From contig MU001493.1 of the NCBI GenBank assembly GCA_010093485.1, positions 1,025,599 to 1,089,598 on the forward strand: 64,000 nt of DNA. The letters run 5' to 3'. The translations under genes were made by a program, and so were the position numbers. A model generated the notes under the pieces. It made no database searches and was not told the DNA's origin. It saw only the letters and a list, made by a program, of their open reading frames with translations. This document shows, piece after piece, positions 45,855-56,767 of the stretch. Within the stretch, counting starts at the first letter, position 1; each line of letters opens with the position of its first letter. The stretch is from Karstenula rhodostoma CBS 690.94. Lineage: Eukaryota; Ascomycota; Dothideomycetes; Pleosporales; Didymosphaeriaceae.

Positions 45855-45966
45855 TTCGCCTGTCGAATTGTGGTTTGGGTTGGAGGTGTTGCACAAGCAG
45901 TTTTTGGTCAAAACGTGTTGTAAAGTGTGGTATGCGGGAGATGGTGTAGACGGAGGAAATGGAGAG

Positions 45967-45974
45967 TTTAAATA
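45967..45974 (-). promoter_or_regulatory. TATA-like box upstream of RING gene 2
   Basis: TATTTAAA on the minus strand, about 115 bp before the start codon at 45854; the spacing is close to that in the paralogue at 44119. Confidence 0.4.
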
Positions 45975-46487
45975 GGTCGCTGAGAGTTGTTGAGAGTACA
46001 GAGTCGTTGAGATTACAGTTTCTGGTCCAATATCGGTACACAAGTGAGAAGTTTCTACATCACATCGAACGCCCGGTACAGGTCGACCCACAGCCGTTGG
46101 ACAAAAGAGAAAGTTTGGTCCACCCATCCCAACGTCGATCCCGACAGAAAACGTTGTGAGGCGTACACGCCGAGTAACAACAGGTTCTTGCATCCTTCGT
46201 GTCATTTTTTACTCATGATACAGGAGTAGAAAGCTCGTGTAGCTTCTGGGTCTGGATGATTATGAAGGAGGGACAGGGTAGCAAGATAGGAATGATCAGC
46301 ACCATGAAAGCAAGAGGCACGACAGAACCGGAAATAGCTTAATCCCACAAGGCAAACATTTCGAATCAAGAATAACATAGAAAGACCGGGGTGTCGAAGT
46401 CCTTTGGTCGTAATAATACCATACATGTTAGGTTGACACTTACGGTACAGGTAGTGGTCGGCTGGCCAAAGTGGCTTTCAGAATCAT

Positions 46488-46554
46488 GATTTTCTGATTT
46501 TTGACACGAACCACGAAGTGGTCTCATAAAGTAATAGACAAAAATATGGACTGC
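46488..46554 (+). repeat. dispersed short repeat, copy B
   Basis: About 67 bp including GAACCACGAAGTGGTCTC, then TAAAGTAATAGACAAAAATATGGACTGC. It aligns to copy A at 23747-23817 in the same orientation. The small palindrome around the GAA/AAA centre is kept. Flanking sequence is not similar. Confidence 0.6.
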
Positions 46555-46863
46555 CGCCCAAAAAAAGGTTTCGGAATCATCACCTTCGACGGAAGGTATG
46601 TAGCAGCATATTTATAAGCAGGACACACTTTTGAGGGCGCACGAAAATATAAGGTAGCCATTACGCTAAGGTGATGGTTTCAATGAATGAAGTGGAAGTG
46701 TTAAAGCTGGACCGACGACGAAGAGCAGGGGCACCAGGGTTTATGCCAAGCTAATGACTAAGCAATGCACGTGATTGTATGGTCTGGGCTCCCAAATTTC
46801 CCTGGTCCGCATCGACGACTACCGCGGATTCTCGTATTTGCGAAGTGTTCCATCTCCGCAAAA

Positions 46864-48724
46864 ATGCTACAGACTCGGTGGGGAGGCATTGCGACCCGTT
46901 TCAATGCGCACAATACGCGCTTGACATCGTTGACACGGACCGGAACCTCAAGCTATCATGCCTCCACTACGCCACACGCTCCGACAGTCGCTCGACGTGT
47001 CCATATCGGAAGGTCACGTGTCTCGTCCATCACATGCGCACGCGCAGGCACCTTGCGGCCATTGAGACTGCCTACTGGATCCTCAGCGCCTCTCGCCATT
47101 GATGGGCCAACCCTCCACTCCGCTTTTCCCACCAAAACCGTTATCTTCCTCGTGGTAGTTGTAGCTGCCGGGCTTTACTTCGTCGAAATCAAGACAGAAG
47201 ACTGGGCGGATCATGTGCTCGCATCCTTTGCGGGCGACCCGAGTGCTACGCCTCTTCACTTCTACAAGGACCGTGAAGAGGTAGACCATTGGGCGCATTA
47301 CCATATCCCGAATCCAAGCGACCCATTGAAAGATCCACAGGTAATGAAACAAATCAGCGATCAATTCGCTAAGATTGCCTTTGGTTGGGAAATCGAACCC
47401 GAAGAGTCGCTTGAATTCGAGATACCGGTCACACATGGAATCAGGTTTAGGAGCAACGAACCCTGCGTAAGTCTAAGTCAACACCATTACCACACAATGT
47501 GGGTGGTATCAATCGAAAGCCGCACGAAGCTATACTGATATTGCTTAGGAAGATTACTACGCAATCGGCACTGCACCCGGACCCGGTTCCAAGCCCTGGA
47601 ATTATTGGTCGATCTACGACGGCCATGCGGGCCGCCACACAGCATATCACCTCCAATGGACACTCCATCCGAGCCTCTCTCGCGCCCTCTCGAACCTGTC
47701 CCCAACATCTACCTCTTCTGTAATCCACGCTACCATCAAAGATGTCTTCACCAGCCTTGACGACGAGCTCATGTCACGCGCAAAACACGCCGCAAACTGG
47801 TTCCCCGCTGCCAATGCAGCCGCCATTTCCGCACTAACGCCCGCTTTCAGCGGTAGTTGCGCGCTCCTCGCTGCCTTCGATCCTGAGCAGAGCAAGCTGC
47901 GCGTCGCCTGTGTGGGAGATTCTCGCGCTATCCTGGGACGTTGGGATCCGCTGGAAATGAAGTACGTTGCGCAGCCGCTTTCCACCGACCAAACGGGCTT
48001 CAACGAGACCGAAGTTGCCCGTATCAAAGAAGCTCATCCAGGCGAAGAGGATATCCTCGATCCAAGGAGTGGGCGACTTCTGGGTCTCGCTGTGACGCGG
48101 GCTTTTGGCGATCACCGCTGGAAATGGGACAACGATTTCATCAAGCAGCTGCAATCGCAGTTCTGGGGCACGGCGCCACGCCCGCAGTCAAAGACTCCCC
48201 CTTACCTAACGGCCGAGCCCGAGGTCACGGAAACAGATATTGTACGCGCGGACCCGAAGGACAAGTCAACTAAGAGCGACTTCATGATAATGGCTAGTGA
48301 TGGTTTGTGGGACAATATTAGCAGCGAGCACGCAGTTGAATGCGTGGAACGCTGGCTCGAAGCCAAAGAGCGCGGCAACGGAAAGGTCTCTCAGGATCCC
48401 AGGATGCAGCAGCCTATCTTCAGCAACAGCTTCAACGTCGATGAAGGCGTAGAATATGACGCTGAGACTGGGAAACAGATCAGTTGGAAGGCCGAGCCAC
48501 AGTACTTTGCTATCGAGGACGACAACGCAGCTGTGTGTCTCGCGCGCAACGCAATGGGCGGTACGCGACGCGGGCTGTTCCTCGGCTTGTTGAGCATTGC
48601 CGGCCCGCTTTGCCGTGACGCAGTTGATGACACGACAGTCATGGTCGTATTCTTCGACCGTATCAGCGGAGACGGCAAGAAGAAAGCTGGAGGCGAAAAG
48701 AAGAGCTCCTGGTGGCCTTGGTGA
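46864..48724 (+). CDS. mitochondrial PP2C-type protein phosphatase
   Basis: Exons 46864-47466 and 47549-48724 (82-nt intron, phase 0); 592 residues. The start at MLQTRWGGIATRF opens an Arg/Ser/Thr-rich mitochondrial presequence. A single membrane helix follows at residues 91-109 (TVIFLVVVVAAGLYFVEI). The PP2C domain begins after residue 195: IRFRSNEPCEDYYAIG, WSIYDGHAG (metal-binding Asp and Gly near 225), GSCALLAAF, LRVACVGDSRAILG, GLAVTRAFGDHRWK, FMIMASDGLWDNIS and DDTTVMVVFFD. This matches fungal Ptc5/pyruvate dehydrogenase phosphatase-like enzymes, which reactivate pyruvate dehydrogenase; the substrate is inferred from family and targeting. All metal-binding Asp residues seem present. Confidence 0.93.
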
Positions 48725-49202
48725 GTTCTTGAGCGAGGAATATTTGCTTTCTGTAGCTCGGTCAGAGCTTTGTATTGTTCAAGGAGTGTGTATTAATTTG
48801 GTGTCTGCGTAGGACGCGCGTGTGGGACGCTGAGGTCAGCGGCGATAGCCGGAAGCGCTATCAATTTCTCACAGCCTGTACACAACACCACCTTTTCTTT
48901 TTTCATTCGGACAAGGCGATGAAATAGCCCGCGAGCACAGCTCGTGCAAGCCTCATGGAGACTTCGGTGCCTCAAGAGCTATCTTTGCAGGACGACTATT
49001 GATTTTGTCGTGGTCGTCGGGCGGCAGGAGGCTCAACAAAGGCAAAGTCGATATCAGAAGCAAAGCGAATAGACTTGGAATCCAGCAGTCACGCAATACA
49101 ACACGCTACACAAACCATGCTTACCGACAACCCCATCCAATTGAAGGACCGCCAGGGACCTCTAAGATTACTTATTGCCTAGGTGACCAGCACATCAACC
49201 AT
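48725..49202. other. intergenic between convergent genes
   Basis: 3' flanks of the PP2C gene (plus) and the receptor gene (minus). Nothing else seen. Confidence 0.5.
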
Positions 49203-51072
49203 CTAAATACTTACCCCTTCCACTTTAACCTCCCACTGCCTCGTCTTCGTAATCATCCCCCTCCTCTTCACCCTATGCTTATCCTTCTTCTTCTTCTTCC
49301 TCTCACAACTAACCACCGTACTGTTTTGTCCCAACAGTCTCGGCTGGAAACACGTCAGATCCGGTCGCAGCGCCTCGGGTGGTGGCGGTGGCCTTGGGGG
49401 CGTCTCCCTCCTCGACCCGGATGAAAGCTGTTGGGCTGGTGCAGGGATGTACAGAAGCGGCCTGAGGGGGGTCACAGGCTTCGGACGAGGTTTGACACGC
49501 CCTTGGTTCTCGAAGACAAATATGGAAGCTTCGGCGGGGCATACAGTGGGGACGCTGGGCCTGTTGTGTGGTCTGAGACGCTCGTGAGTCTCAGAGAAGT
49601 ATATAGATGCTTCAGCCGGGCAAACAGTCGAGGCACTGGGTTTTCTTTGTAATGCACTGCACCCCAAGCCCCCGGAAACGTGTATGGAAGCTTCCGCTGG
49701 ACAAGTAGACGAAGGGCCAAGTTTTCCTTGAGATGCACTACGCGATGGGGCCCTAGAGAAGTAGATAGAAGCTTCAGCTGGGCGGATGGGCGAGGGGCTG
49801 GGCTTTCCATCTAATGTGACATGCCCTTGCTCCTTAGAAAAGTATATAGAAGCTTCAGCTGGGCAAGCAGTTGGGACGCTGGGCCTGCCATGTGATATTG
49901 AACCCCGAATTGTAGACTGTAAAGCAACGCGGGGCCGTGCACCCAAGGAGTCCTGGCCAAAAGTTGTCCCTACCTCGCGTCTTGCTAGACTGGCGCTCAG
50001 CATGCCCGTGCGAACGCTGTCTATGAATGGTTTGAGACCGGGAAGGCAGGCCACGATCACGGAAACGGTGGAGTATGCTTGCGTAGTTATAGCGTAGGGG
50101 ATGCTGTCAAAGGACCAGTCCCCATGGATGGCACGGTCAAGTAGAATAACGCGGGTTATGCCAAGGAGTATAAGCCTGTTGGTGTGAGCGTCTGGGTATG
50201 AAATTGGCGATAAGAAGATAGAGCTTACAATGTGCGCAAAGAGAAGGTGGAGATTACGGCGGTCTTTTTGCGGGATGGAAGTTGGAGACTTGATACGATC
50301 CGAATAGGTAGAATGATCATGCCGACATCTGTGAGAACGTCGACCAGACAGGCTGCGATCCAGAATGGAAGCTATGTTTACTTATGAGTGAGCCATTCCT
50401 TCCTCGAACCAAGCATGCAAGCTTACCATTGGTATACATTTTCCATTGAGCACTGCCCAAGGACGCGGTAGTTCGCATTGGAACAAGACGCCTGTAGTGA
50501 ATGCAAAAGTCCAAGATATAGAAACGGTATACAAAATTATAACGGATATTTTGTGGTTTGAGGTGCAAGCCAGTCGCTCCAGGAACGTAGTGATGGAAAG
50601 TTTCGAGAGTCCAATCGTGAGGATGTATAGAACTGTTGCCGTGTACAACTCCTTCTGTATCTTCTCTAGGGCAGCTGGTGTGAGCAGGGAGATTCTCTTG
50701 CCGAACCCCGATTCCACTGCGAACGACCCAGCTACAGCTCCACCGATCGCGACCGTCTGTGTATCATTTAGTTTTCTCAAACTAGCCTGCGTTGCACTTT
50801 CCACTAGAAAGGAAAATCCCATGATCCTTAAAATATACAGTGTACTTACAGCTGCTGCTAGTATCAAGAGGTCATCTACCGTACGCGGGCTCCTTGTTGC
50901 AAACCGGACACCCAGTCTCGTTGCCGTACAGATAATCTTTGTCGTTAGCAACCCCCAGTCAACGGATGTGCGCCAAACATACCAATGTACATATCAAGAA
51001 CCAAGTAGTCATCGCAAGAATAGGGCCATGATCATCTGCTGAGATGACCGCATGCCGAGTACCTTCGTCCAT
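49203..51072 (-). CDS. PTH11/rhodopsin-type seven-helix receptor with repeated tail
   Basis: Five minus-strand exons: 51072-50983, 50936-50850, 50786-50427, 50371-50229 and 50175-49203; about 550 residues. Intron 2 (63 nt) is ambiguous: it can be left unspliced without a stop, or use an acceptor 30 nt further on. The N-terminus MDEGTRHAVISADDHGPILAM is typical of the fungal rhodopsin-domain family. The conserved parts are RSPRTVDDLLILAAA, QKELYTATVLYILTIGLSKLSI, a FWIAACLVDVLTDVGMIILPI helix, RKKTAVISTFSLRTL and YAITTQAYSTVSVIVACLPGLKPF. These belong to integral-membrane proteins related to PTH11, proposed GPCR-like sensors. After helix 7 the tail (residues 324-458) holds five 27-residue tandem repeats centred on CPAEASIYFS, then a Pro run and the conserved end MITKTRQWEVKVEGV. 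Confidence 0.85.
49482..49886 (-). repeat. coding 81-bp tandem repeat, five units
   Basis: Five consecutive 27-codon units without indels. Pro-Ala-Glu-Ala-Ser-Ile is invariant at unit positions 9-14, followed by an aromatic or His; Lys/Arg-Pro-Ser opens most units. The remainder of each unit varies freely, so the core appears constrained at protein level. Unit starts lie at about 49886, 49805, 49724, 49643 and 49562. Confidence 0.92.
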
Positions 51073-52387
51073 AATGTGTCCCAGCTTTTGTCGTCCACAT
51101 TGACGACGTAGGCGCGCGGCTACATTAGTCGAAAAACGTAAAGTAGGATAGAAAATCGTCAACAAAGAGATCAGCAAGTATACCTAGGTAATGCTAAGGC
51201 TTCTACAGCCTGCTGTGAGACAGAGATAAAGAGAATGACAGCTCGCTCCCATGGTAAGTACGACTGTAAGAAAGAAGTGGACTGTGGTGCCGCCAGACCC
51301 ATTCAAATTAGCGAGACGCGGATGATGCAGAACACCCCGTGTTAGTATCGAAAAAGTCGCTTCCAAGTGTCCTGAGACAGTCTTTTCGAGCTGTCGGGAA
51401 CATTGACTGGTCTTGAAGAGTTCGGAAATCTAGATTGTTACAAGATTACGATATTCGAGCGCCTCAGTGGGACAGATTCAAGCCCAGGTTTCAAAACGAT
51501 CCACAGACATCGACCACGATCTGTGTCCAACTGTAGGATCCGAAGGCTGCAATGTAGCCCTAACGAGGAGCGCTCTTCGGCTGTCCCTTCAAGGATCTAT
51601 CCTCGACATATGGATTAGAGCAGGAGAAATCAGTCGGCAAGGCGCCTGCCAACGTACGTGGCCAAGCTGTTTTTGGCATGTAGGCTTGGAGCGCATCCTA
51701 TGGGACAACACCAAATGAGACGTAGTATGATGGTTCGGGCACTTCGAAGTCCTTCGGGCCGGATGCAGTTCACCACTGGGCTGCAGCATTTGCGATTTCA
51801 CAGTCCGGGAATGCGATTCTTTGCCGAGTCCTAGATGACCTTGCTGTTACTTTTGGATATTACAGGCACCGGCGCCAGATGGAAGACACGCGCTCAAACT
51901 GAGTAGAAAGCAGCAGATCCCGGTGTATGTGTACGACGTGCTGTGACAGGCCAAGTAATACAGTTTCAGACAGCACTGAAGGCAGTATATTAAGCCGCAG
52001 GCGGGGGCGGTGGCAGGAGCGGACAGGAGCGGGGTTTATAGTAAGTAGAGTAGATTTTATTAGTAGTAGGTTATCTTCGGAACCTTGGACGCTGATATTG
52101 CACGCGATATAGTACTTAAGCTTTTGGCTGTGCACCCAGAGTATAGGCGACCATATCCCATACGTCACAGCGATGTTCTGAAAGCATCGTGCCGCTTCGT
52201 AAGAGGGAGAAGATGAGTACCTAATGGTCAGGAAGCTCAACACGTGCGCGTTGAGCGGATGCGGCGTGCGTACTTGTATCGATAGGGAACCAACGGTCCG
52301 TGCACCTGCGCTAAACTAGGCGGATGGTAGCTTTCGTATGGAATGCGCAAGTTTTACATCCCGGCGCCCACCCACTTAGCAGATACC
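51073..52387. other. intergenic between divergent genes, no gene recognised
   Basis: About 1.3 kb. Short frames at 51403-51718 and 51860-52243 show no domain. A purine-rich stretch near 52000-52070 (GGCAGGAGCGGACAGGAGCGGGG) is a minor low-complexity feature. Confidence 0.5.
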
Positions 52388-52960
52388 ATGGTGAGCACAG
52401 GTTCTACGGGGCGCTACGATAGATACTCATCTTTCTTCCAGGCACCGATCTCAGGCAAAAAGCGCACCTCCGCACGAGCGAAAACGTCGCGCGCAGCCCG
52501 CCCACAGAACACTCTCCCCATCCCCACCGACGACGATGCACTCTTTTCTTCGTCCAAGAAAGACAAGCGCACAATCAAACACTCCGCCTTTGTCAGCAAA
52601 ATCGAGAAGTCCTCGAAGATACAGAAGCGGCGGCGGCCGAACAAGAAGCTGATCACGAACCTCGAGTCTCTCGCGGATGCCTTATCCGGCCTGGAAGAGG
52701 GCGCTGGAAACGGCGAGGTTGTCTTGGGGCAGGCAAAGATACAGAAGAAGAGTCTGAGGAGTAGACCTGGAGCTATGAAGAAGAAGGAAAAGCTGGAAAA
52801 GCTGGAGAAAGAAAGGTTTAACATGAACTTGGCACAGATGGCGACCACTTCGGCAGCGAGCAGTGCTACGGGAAGCAATCCAGCAGCTGATCGATGGGCA
52901 GCGCTGAAGAACCATGTTAAGAATACTGCAGAGATCAAACCCGAGTTTTTGCAACAATAA
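52388..52960 (+). CDS. slx9: ribosome biogenesis protein SLX9 family
   Basis: The model is exon 1 of only the ATG (52388-52390), a 51-nt intron GTGAGC...TTCCAG, and exon 2 at 52442-52960; 173 residues beginning MAPISGKKRTSARAK, the usual start of fungal SLX9. Without splicing the frame stays open and gives 17 extra residues (VSTGSTGRYDRYSSFFQ). The protein is highly basic with IKHSAFVSKIEKSSKIQKRRRPNKKLITNLESLADAL, GQAKIQKKSLRSRPGAMKKKEKLEKLEKERFNMNLAQM and the ending WAALKNHVKNTAEIKPEF, the conserved SLX9 parts. SLX9 assists 40S pre-ribosome maturation and export. Confidence 0.9.
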   Translation: MVSTGSTGRYDRYSSFFQAPISGKKRTSARAKTSRAARPQNTLPIPTDDDALFSSSKKDKRTIKHSAFVSKIEKSSKIQKRRRPNKKLITNLESLADALSGLEEGAGNGEVVLGQAKIQKKSLRSRPGAMKKKEKLEKLEKERFNMNLAQMATTSAASSATGSNPAADRWAALKNHVKNTAEIKPEFLQQ

Positions 52961-53807
52961 GAAGGTGCAACACTATGTGCAGTGGCACTGACTGAAATGC
53001 TGAACATGGGTATCCTCTACGTTCGTGAAGAATTCGGCCCAATCTGGAATGGAGATTCAGAGACTTTGGGCTTCACGACAGGAACTGGACGCTACATGCT
53101 TTTGTCAATTGCTATACGGTCGCACCGAAGAATCATTCGTCGCATGAAGCTTAATTTAATACGACACACCCATACTGTGTCCTAACAGAGCACAACGAAG
53201 GCGCACCAAAGTAGCAAGTATGCATCCGAATGACAAATACAAAGCTACTAGCTAACCAACAATGTCCTAGTAACCCAGCGCCACGAGTTGCGATCCTGGG
53301 CAGGGCATGATGTGAAACACTCGTACGCAGCACCGCAGTGGCTGCTGTAAGAGTCAAACATTTCTGCGTCACAAGCTTCTCGCGCACATGTATAGAAGGG
53401 TAGCCATCAATTTAAGCATTTATCTGCCCTCCACTAAAGCACCCCTCCATATCCACCATGACGGCGCTGGCCGATCCCTGATCTCTCAGCTAAACTCATT
53501 CTGGTATAGTGACGTGCTAGTGGAAAGTGACGTCAGCCTGGCTACGTACATCCATCGCGAGCACTACACAAACCTAACAACAACGGCGCCGGCGAGCGCG
53601 GAAGCATTTGGATCTTTAAAATTGGGAGGAGGTTTCGATGGAACGATTTCTCTCGCCTCCTCGATCCGTATTGCCCGGATCCCAGTGGCACTGCCGCGCT
53701 GTCGCTGTTACGAGACATATTGGCGCAACACACCTTAGTTTCTTCCTGTTGACTTTTTCCGATTGAAGTGTGTATCAACTTCTACCGCTTGTACGGCATA
53801 GGGCACG
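52961..53807. other. intergenic, no gene recognised
   Basis: About 0.85 kb between two plus-strand genes. The frame at 53388-53738 has no domain. The hydrolase 5' flank lies at the end. Confidence 0.5.
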
Positions 53808-56067
53808 ATGTCATACATAGAGAGGCAAACGACGCGTATCACCGGCTATGAACGAGAAGGCCCAGAACTCGGCCGTACGCACAGTGCAACTGGAGGGACA
53901 GGCAAAGTCCCGAACGCGAAAAAACCCCGGTCCCGACCACCACAAAGCTTGCGCGACAAGCTTGGCTTCCTCCATGGCCACCTGCCTGCGCCATCAGGCC
54001 CGTACAGCGTCGGCTCGATGGACATTGAGGTTCCTGTGTCGTCACCTCGACCAATATCCGACATCAAACGCGATGGGAAGCACTTGCTCCGGCTAGAAAC
54101 TGTCTTGTTCACAATGTACTATCCAGCTGCCTTTGGCTCGGGCATGGGCAAGGCTCCAGGGGGGTATAAAAAGTGGTCACGCGAGACTTGGTTGGCGCGA
54201 CCGCGTTTGGAGACTTCAAAAGGCTACGCGAGGTTCGCTGGATTACCAGACTGGCTGGGAGAAGCAGTTTTTGGCGCAACCACCGCTCTCACAAAGCTCC
54301 AAGCGTTTCGCAATACGCCGCCAGCTACTCATTGGCCCCCCGAAGGCAATTCGAAGCGCAACGGTTACAGGATCAAAGACTATCAAGGCCAGCCACCGGA
54401 GGGAGCTTCAGACGAGCCCAAGTTCCCGCTACTGATGTTCAGCCATGGTCTTGGAGGGACGCGGACGTGCTACTCTTCTATGTGCACCGAATTCGCTAGT
54501 TACGGTTTTGTTGTCTGCGCAGTGGAACATAGGGACGGATCTGGCCCACGAAGCATTGTAAACCATACAAAAGAGGGCGAGGGTAGCATGGGAAATCTGC
54601 AGAAGGAGCATGGTATGGAACACACAGACGAGGAACGGGAAAGAGGATTTGACAAGATTGTGAGTGTTATTTGATTGTATACTATTAGCAAAGATCTGGC
54701 TGACTGATCAAGGACTATATCTTCCCCAAAGGAAACCCCATGGACACCGCACCCAACAATGAGAAGGGCGTCGACCGCGAACTCCGAAACGCTCAAATCG
54801 AACTACGACTCTGCGAGCTCGAAGAAGCGTATCGCGTGCTTTGCGACATCAGCGAGGGCAAGGGAGAAGAAGTGGCAAAAAATAATCTTAAGAAGAAGGG
54901 ACACACGGGTGCAAGCTCACGGGGCTTGGAAGGCGTCGACTGGGAGCGCTGGAAAAACCGTTTCCACGTAGACAAAGTCAGCGTGGCAGGCCATTCGTTC
55001 GGCGCAGCAACCGTCGTCGAAGTACTGCGAAATACGGATCGCTTCAGGCACGTACAAGCAGGCATTATCTACGACATTTGGGGCGCACCGATCAAACCCC
55101 CAGCAGATGATCCGGCACACCGCATCCGTGTTCCTCTATTGGGGGTTAACTCGGAAGCTTTCATGTGTACGATACTCCCCAGTACAAAGTCGCTATGTCT
55201 TGGACATGGACACTCCGTACATAAATCCACTTTTGTGACTCAGCTGACCTTACACCTGCGAGTATAGACTGGCAAGCTAACTTCGATGCTGCAATGTCTC
55301 TCATGCACGAGGCCAAGGATCAAGGTGCGCCGGCGGTCTTGTGCACAGTACGAGGCTCGGTGCACATCAACCAGTCGGATTTTTCCGTTCTGTATAGCGG
55401 AATTACGTCCTTCTTCTTCAAAGCTACTGTGAACCCGCAGCGAGCTATTGACCTCAACATTAGGTACGTGTCTCGACATTGCAGATTGCAACTAAAACTA
55501 ATAACTTATGTCAGCGCCTCTCTTGAATTTCTCCGCGAGGTGACCTCGGGCGCTGGGAAGGCAATAATCAAGCGTTGCCTTTTCGACGAAGAACTTTTAC
55601 ACACCCAACCTCTCGAGCAGATGCCCGACGACCACAAACCGGATGACGAATGGATCGCTGCACGCCTCAAGATCAAACATGAGTTCAGGACACGGGTGGC
55701 CGCCAGTGTGCAAAGGAAGATGAAGAGACAACTAAAAAATGGTGCGCATAATGCTGGAGACGAGCTTTGGATGCACGTCAAACCGAGTGCTGAGGAGCTG
55801 AAGGAGTGGCGGCTTCACACTAGGGCTTCGTTTGGAGAATCCAAAGATGACCGTGATACGGCTGTCGAAAGGGAGACAGTGCAAGATGCAGAGCCAGACT
55901 CCGATGTTGGGGACTCTTCGCATCAAGATGAGAGCGATCGCGAACCGCCAATAGAAGCAGGCCATGTGCCCACAGATGAGGCCCAGGGTACCTGGTTGGG
56001 CGCCCATCCTGCACTGAAGCAAGATACTGATTCAGATGAAGAGCGACATGTCGTCTCGGAGAGATAA
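53808..56067 (+). CDS. platelet-activating factor acetylhydrolase-like protein
   Basis: Four exons: 53808-54659, 54713-55166, 55268-55463 and 55515-56067; introns 53, 101 and 51 nt; 684 residues. The alpha/beta-hydrolase core shows [73 protein letters not shown] and the nucleophile elbow [15 protein letters not shown] (GHSFG at 377-381, Ser379). HIGH-type later segments follow ([15 protein letters not shown], with the likely catalytic His). This order fits the PAF-AH/lipoprotein-associated PLA2 family. No signal peptide is seen, so it is probably intracellular. The C-terminal 100 residues are acidic and disordered ([20 protein letters not shown]). Physiological substrate in fungi is unknown; oxidised phospholipids are the family norm. 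Confidence 0.92.
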
Positions 56068-56767
56068 ATGCAAGCTAGGAAAGAGTGCCTGCACACTGTT
56101 CATGAAATGCTCTCACCTGTCGTAGCACGTCGTTGAGCCATTAGCCCGCGCACAGCTCGCCGTGCAGGCCGTTTATACATTGCTGGGCACAGGGTTCAGT
56201 ACTGCATTGCTCCTAGTGGGGTAACACAGTGTACCCGAAATTCTGTCCATGCATTGTAGGAAGAGCAGCGGCGCGGAGCCAGCACCCGCACATACCTGGA
56301 AAGCGCAGTATGCTATCCTGCACGTGACCCGGAGCAGCCGAGAGGCGTTCAGTAATCACAAACAACTCCAGTGCCGAAGGGCAAGCGACCCCCGCCCACC
56401 ATCGAGACTGACCACCGAACGGATCACATTGCACAGCTTGCAGCCCGCATCTAGAAGACCTCGAGCGGGCGGTCAACCGTGCGGACCACGGTACGAACCA
56501 GGGCCCCTCGCTTACCAAGCCTCAGCCCTAACCGCATCCATCGAGAGGCAGATCCGACGTGTTGCACCTGCGGCCGGATTGCTTTTCGTGTTTCGAAGAC
56601 ACTTATCGCGCGAAGGTGTCCTTGCGTCACTTACTCTTTATTCCTCTTCTCCGCGATTGATCTGCTTCAAGGAGACGATCGCATCGACTAACAGCTGAAT
56701 ACGGTTGCCGCCGCTTCCGAAGTAAGAGACTTCCCGACAGTGAGAACGGACGGAAAGGGGAAGGACA
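56068..56767. other. intergenic, no gene recognised
   Basis: 0.7 kb between two plus-strand genes; 3' flank of the hydrolase and 5' flank of the bZIP gene. The frame at 56249-56698 has no domain. Confidence 0.5.

Larger units (their letters stand above)
45855..46863. other. intergenic, divergent RING and PP2C genes
   Basis: About 1 kb. It contains the RING gene 2 promoter, the second copy of the dispersed repeat (46488-46554) and, near 46700-46860, the 5' flank of the PP2C gene. The open frame continues upstream of the PP2C start to 46765. Confidence 0.5.
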
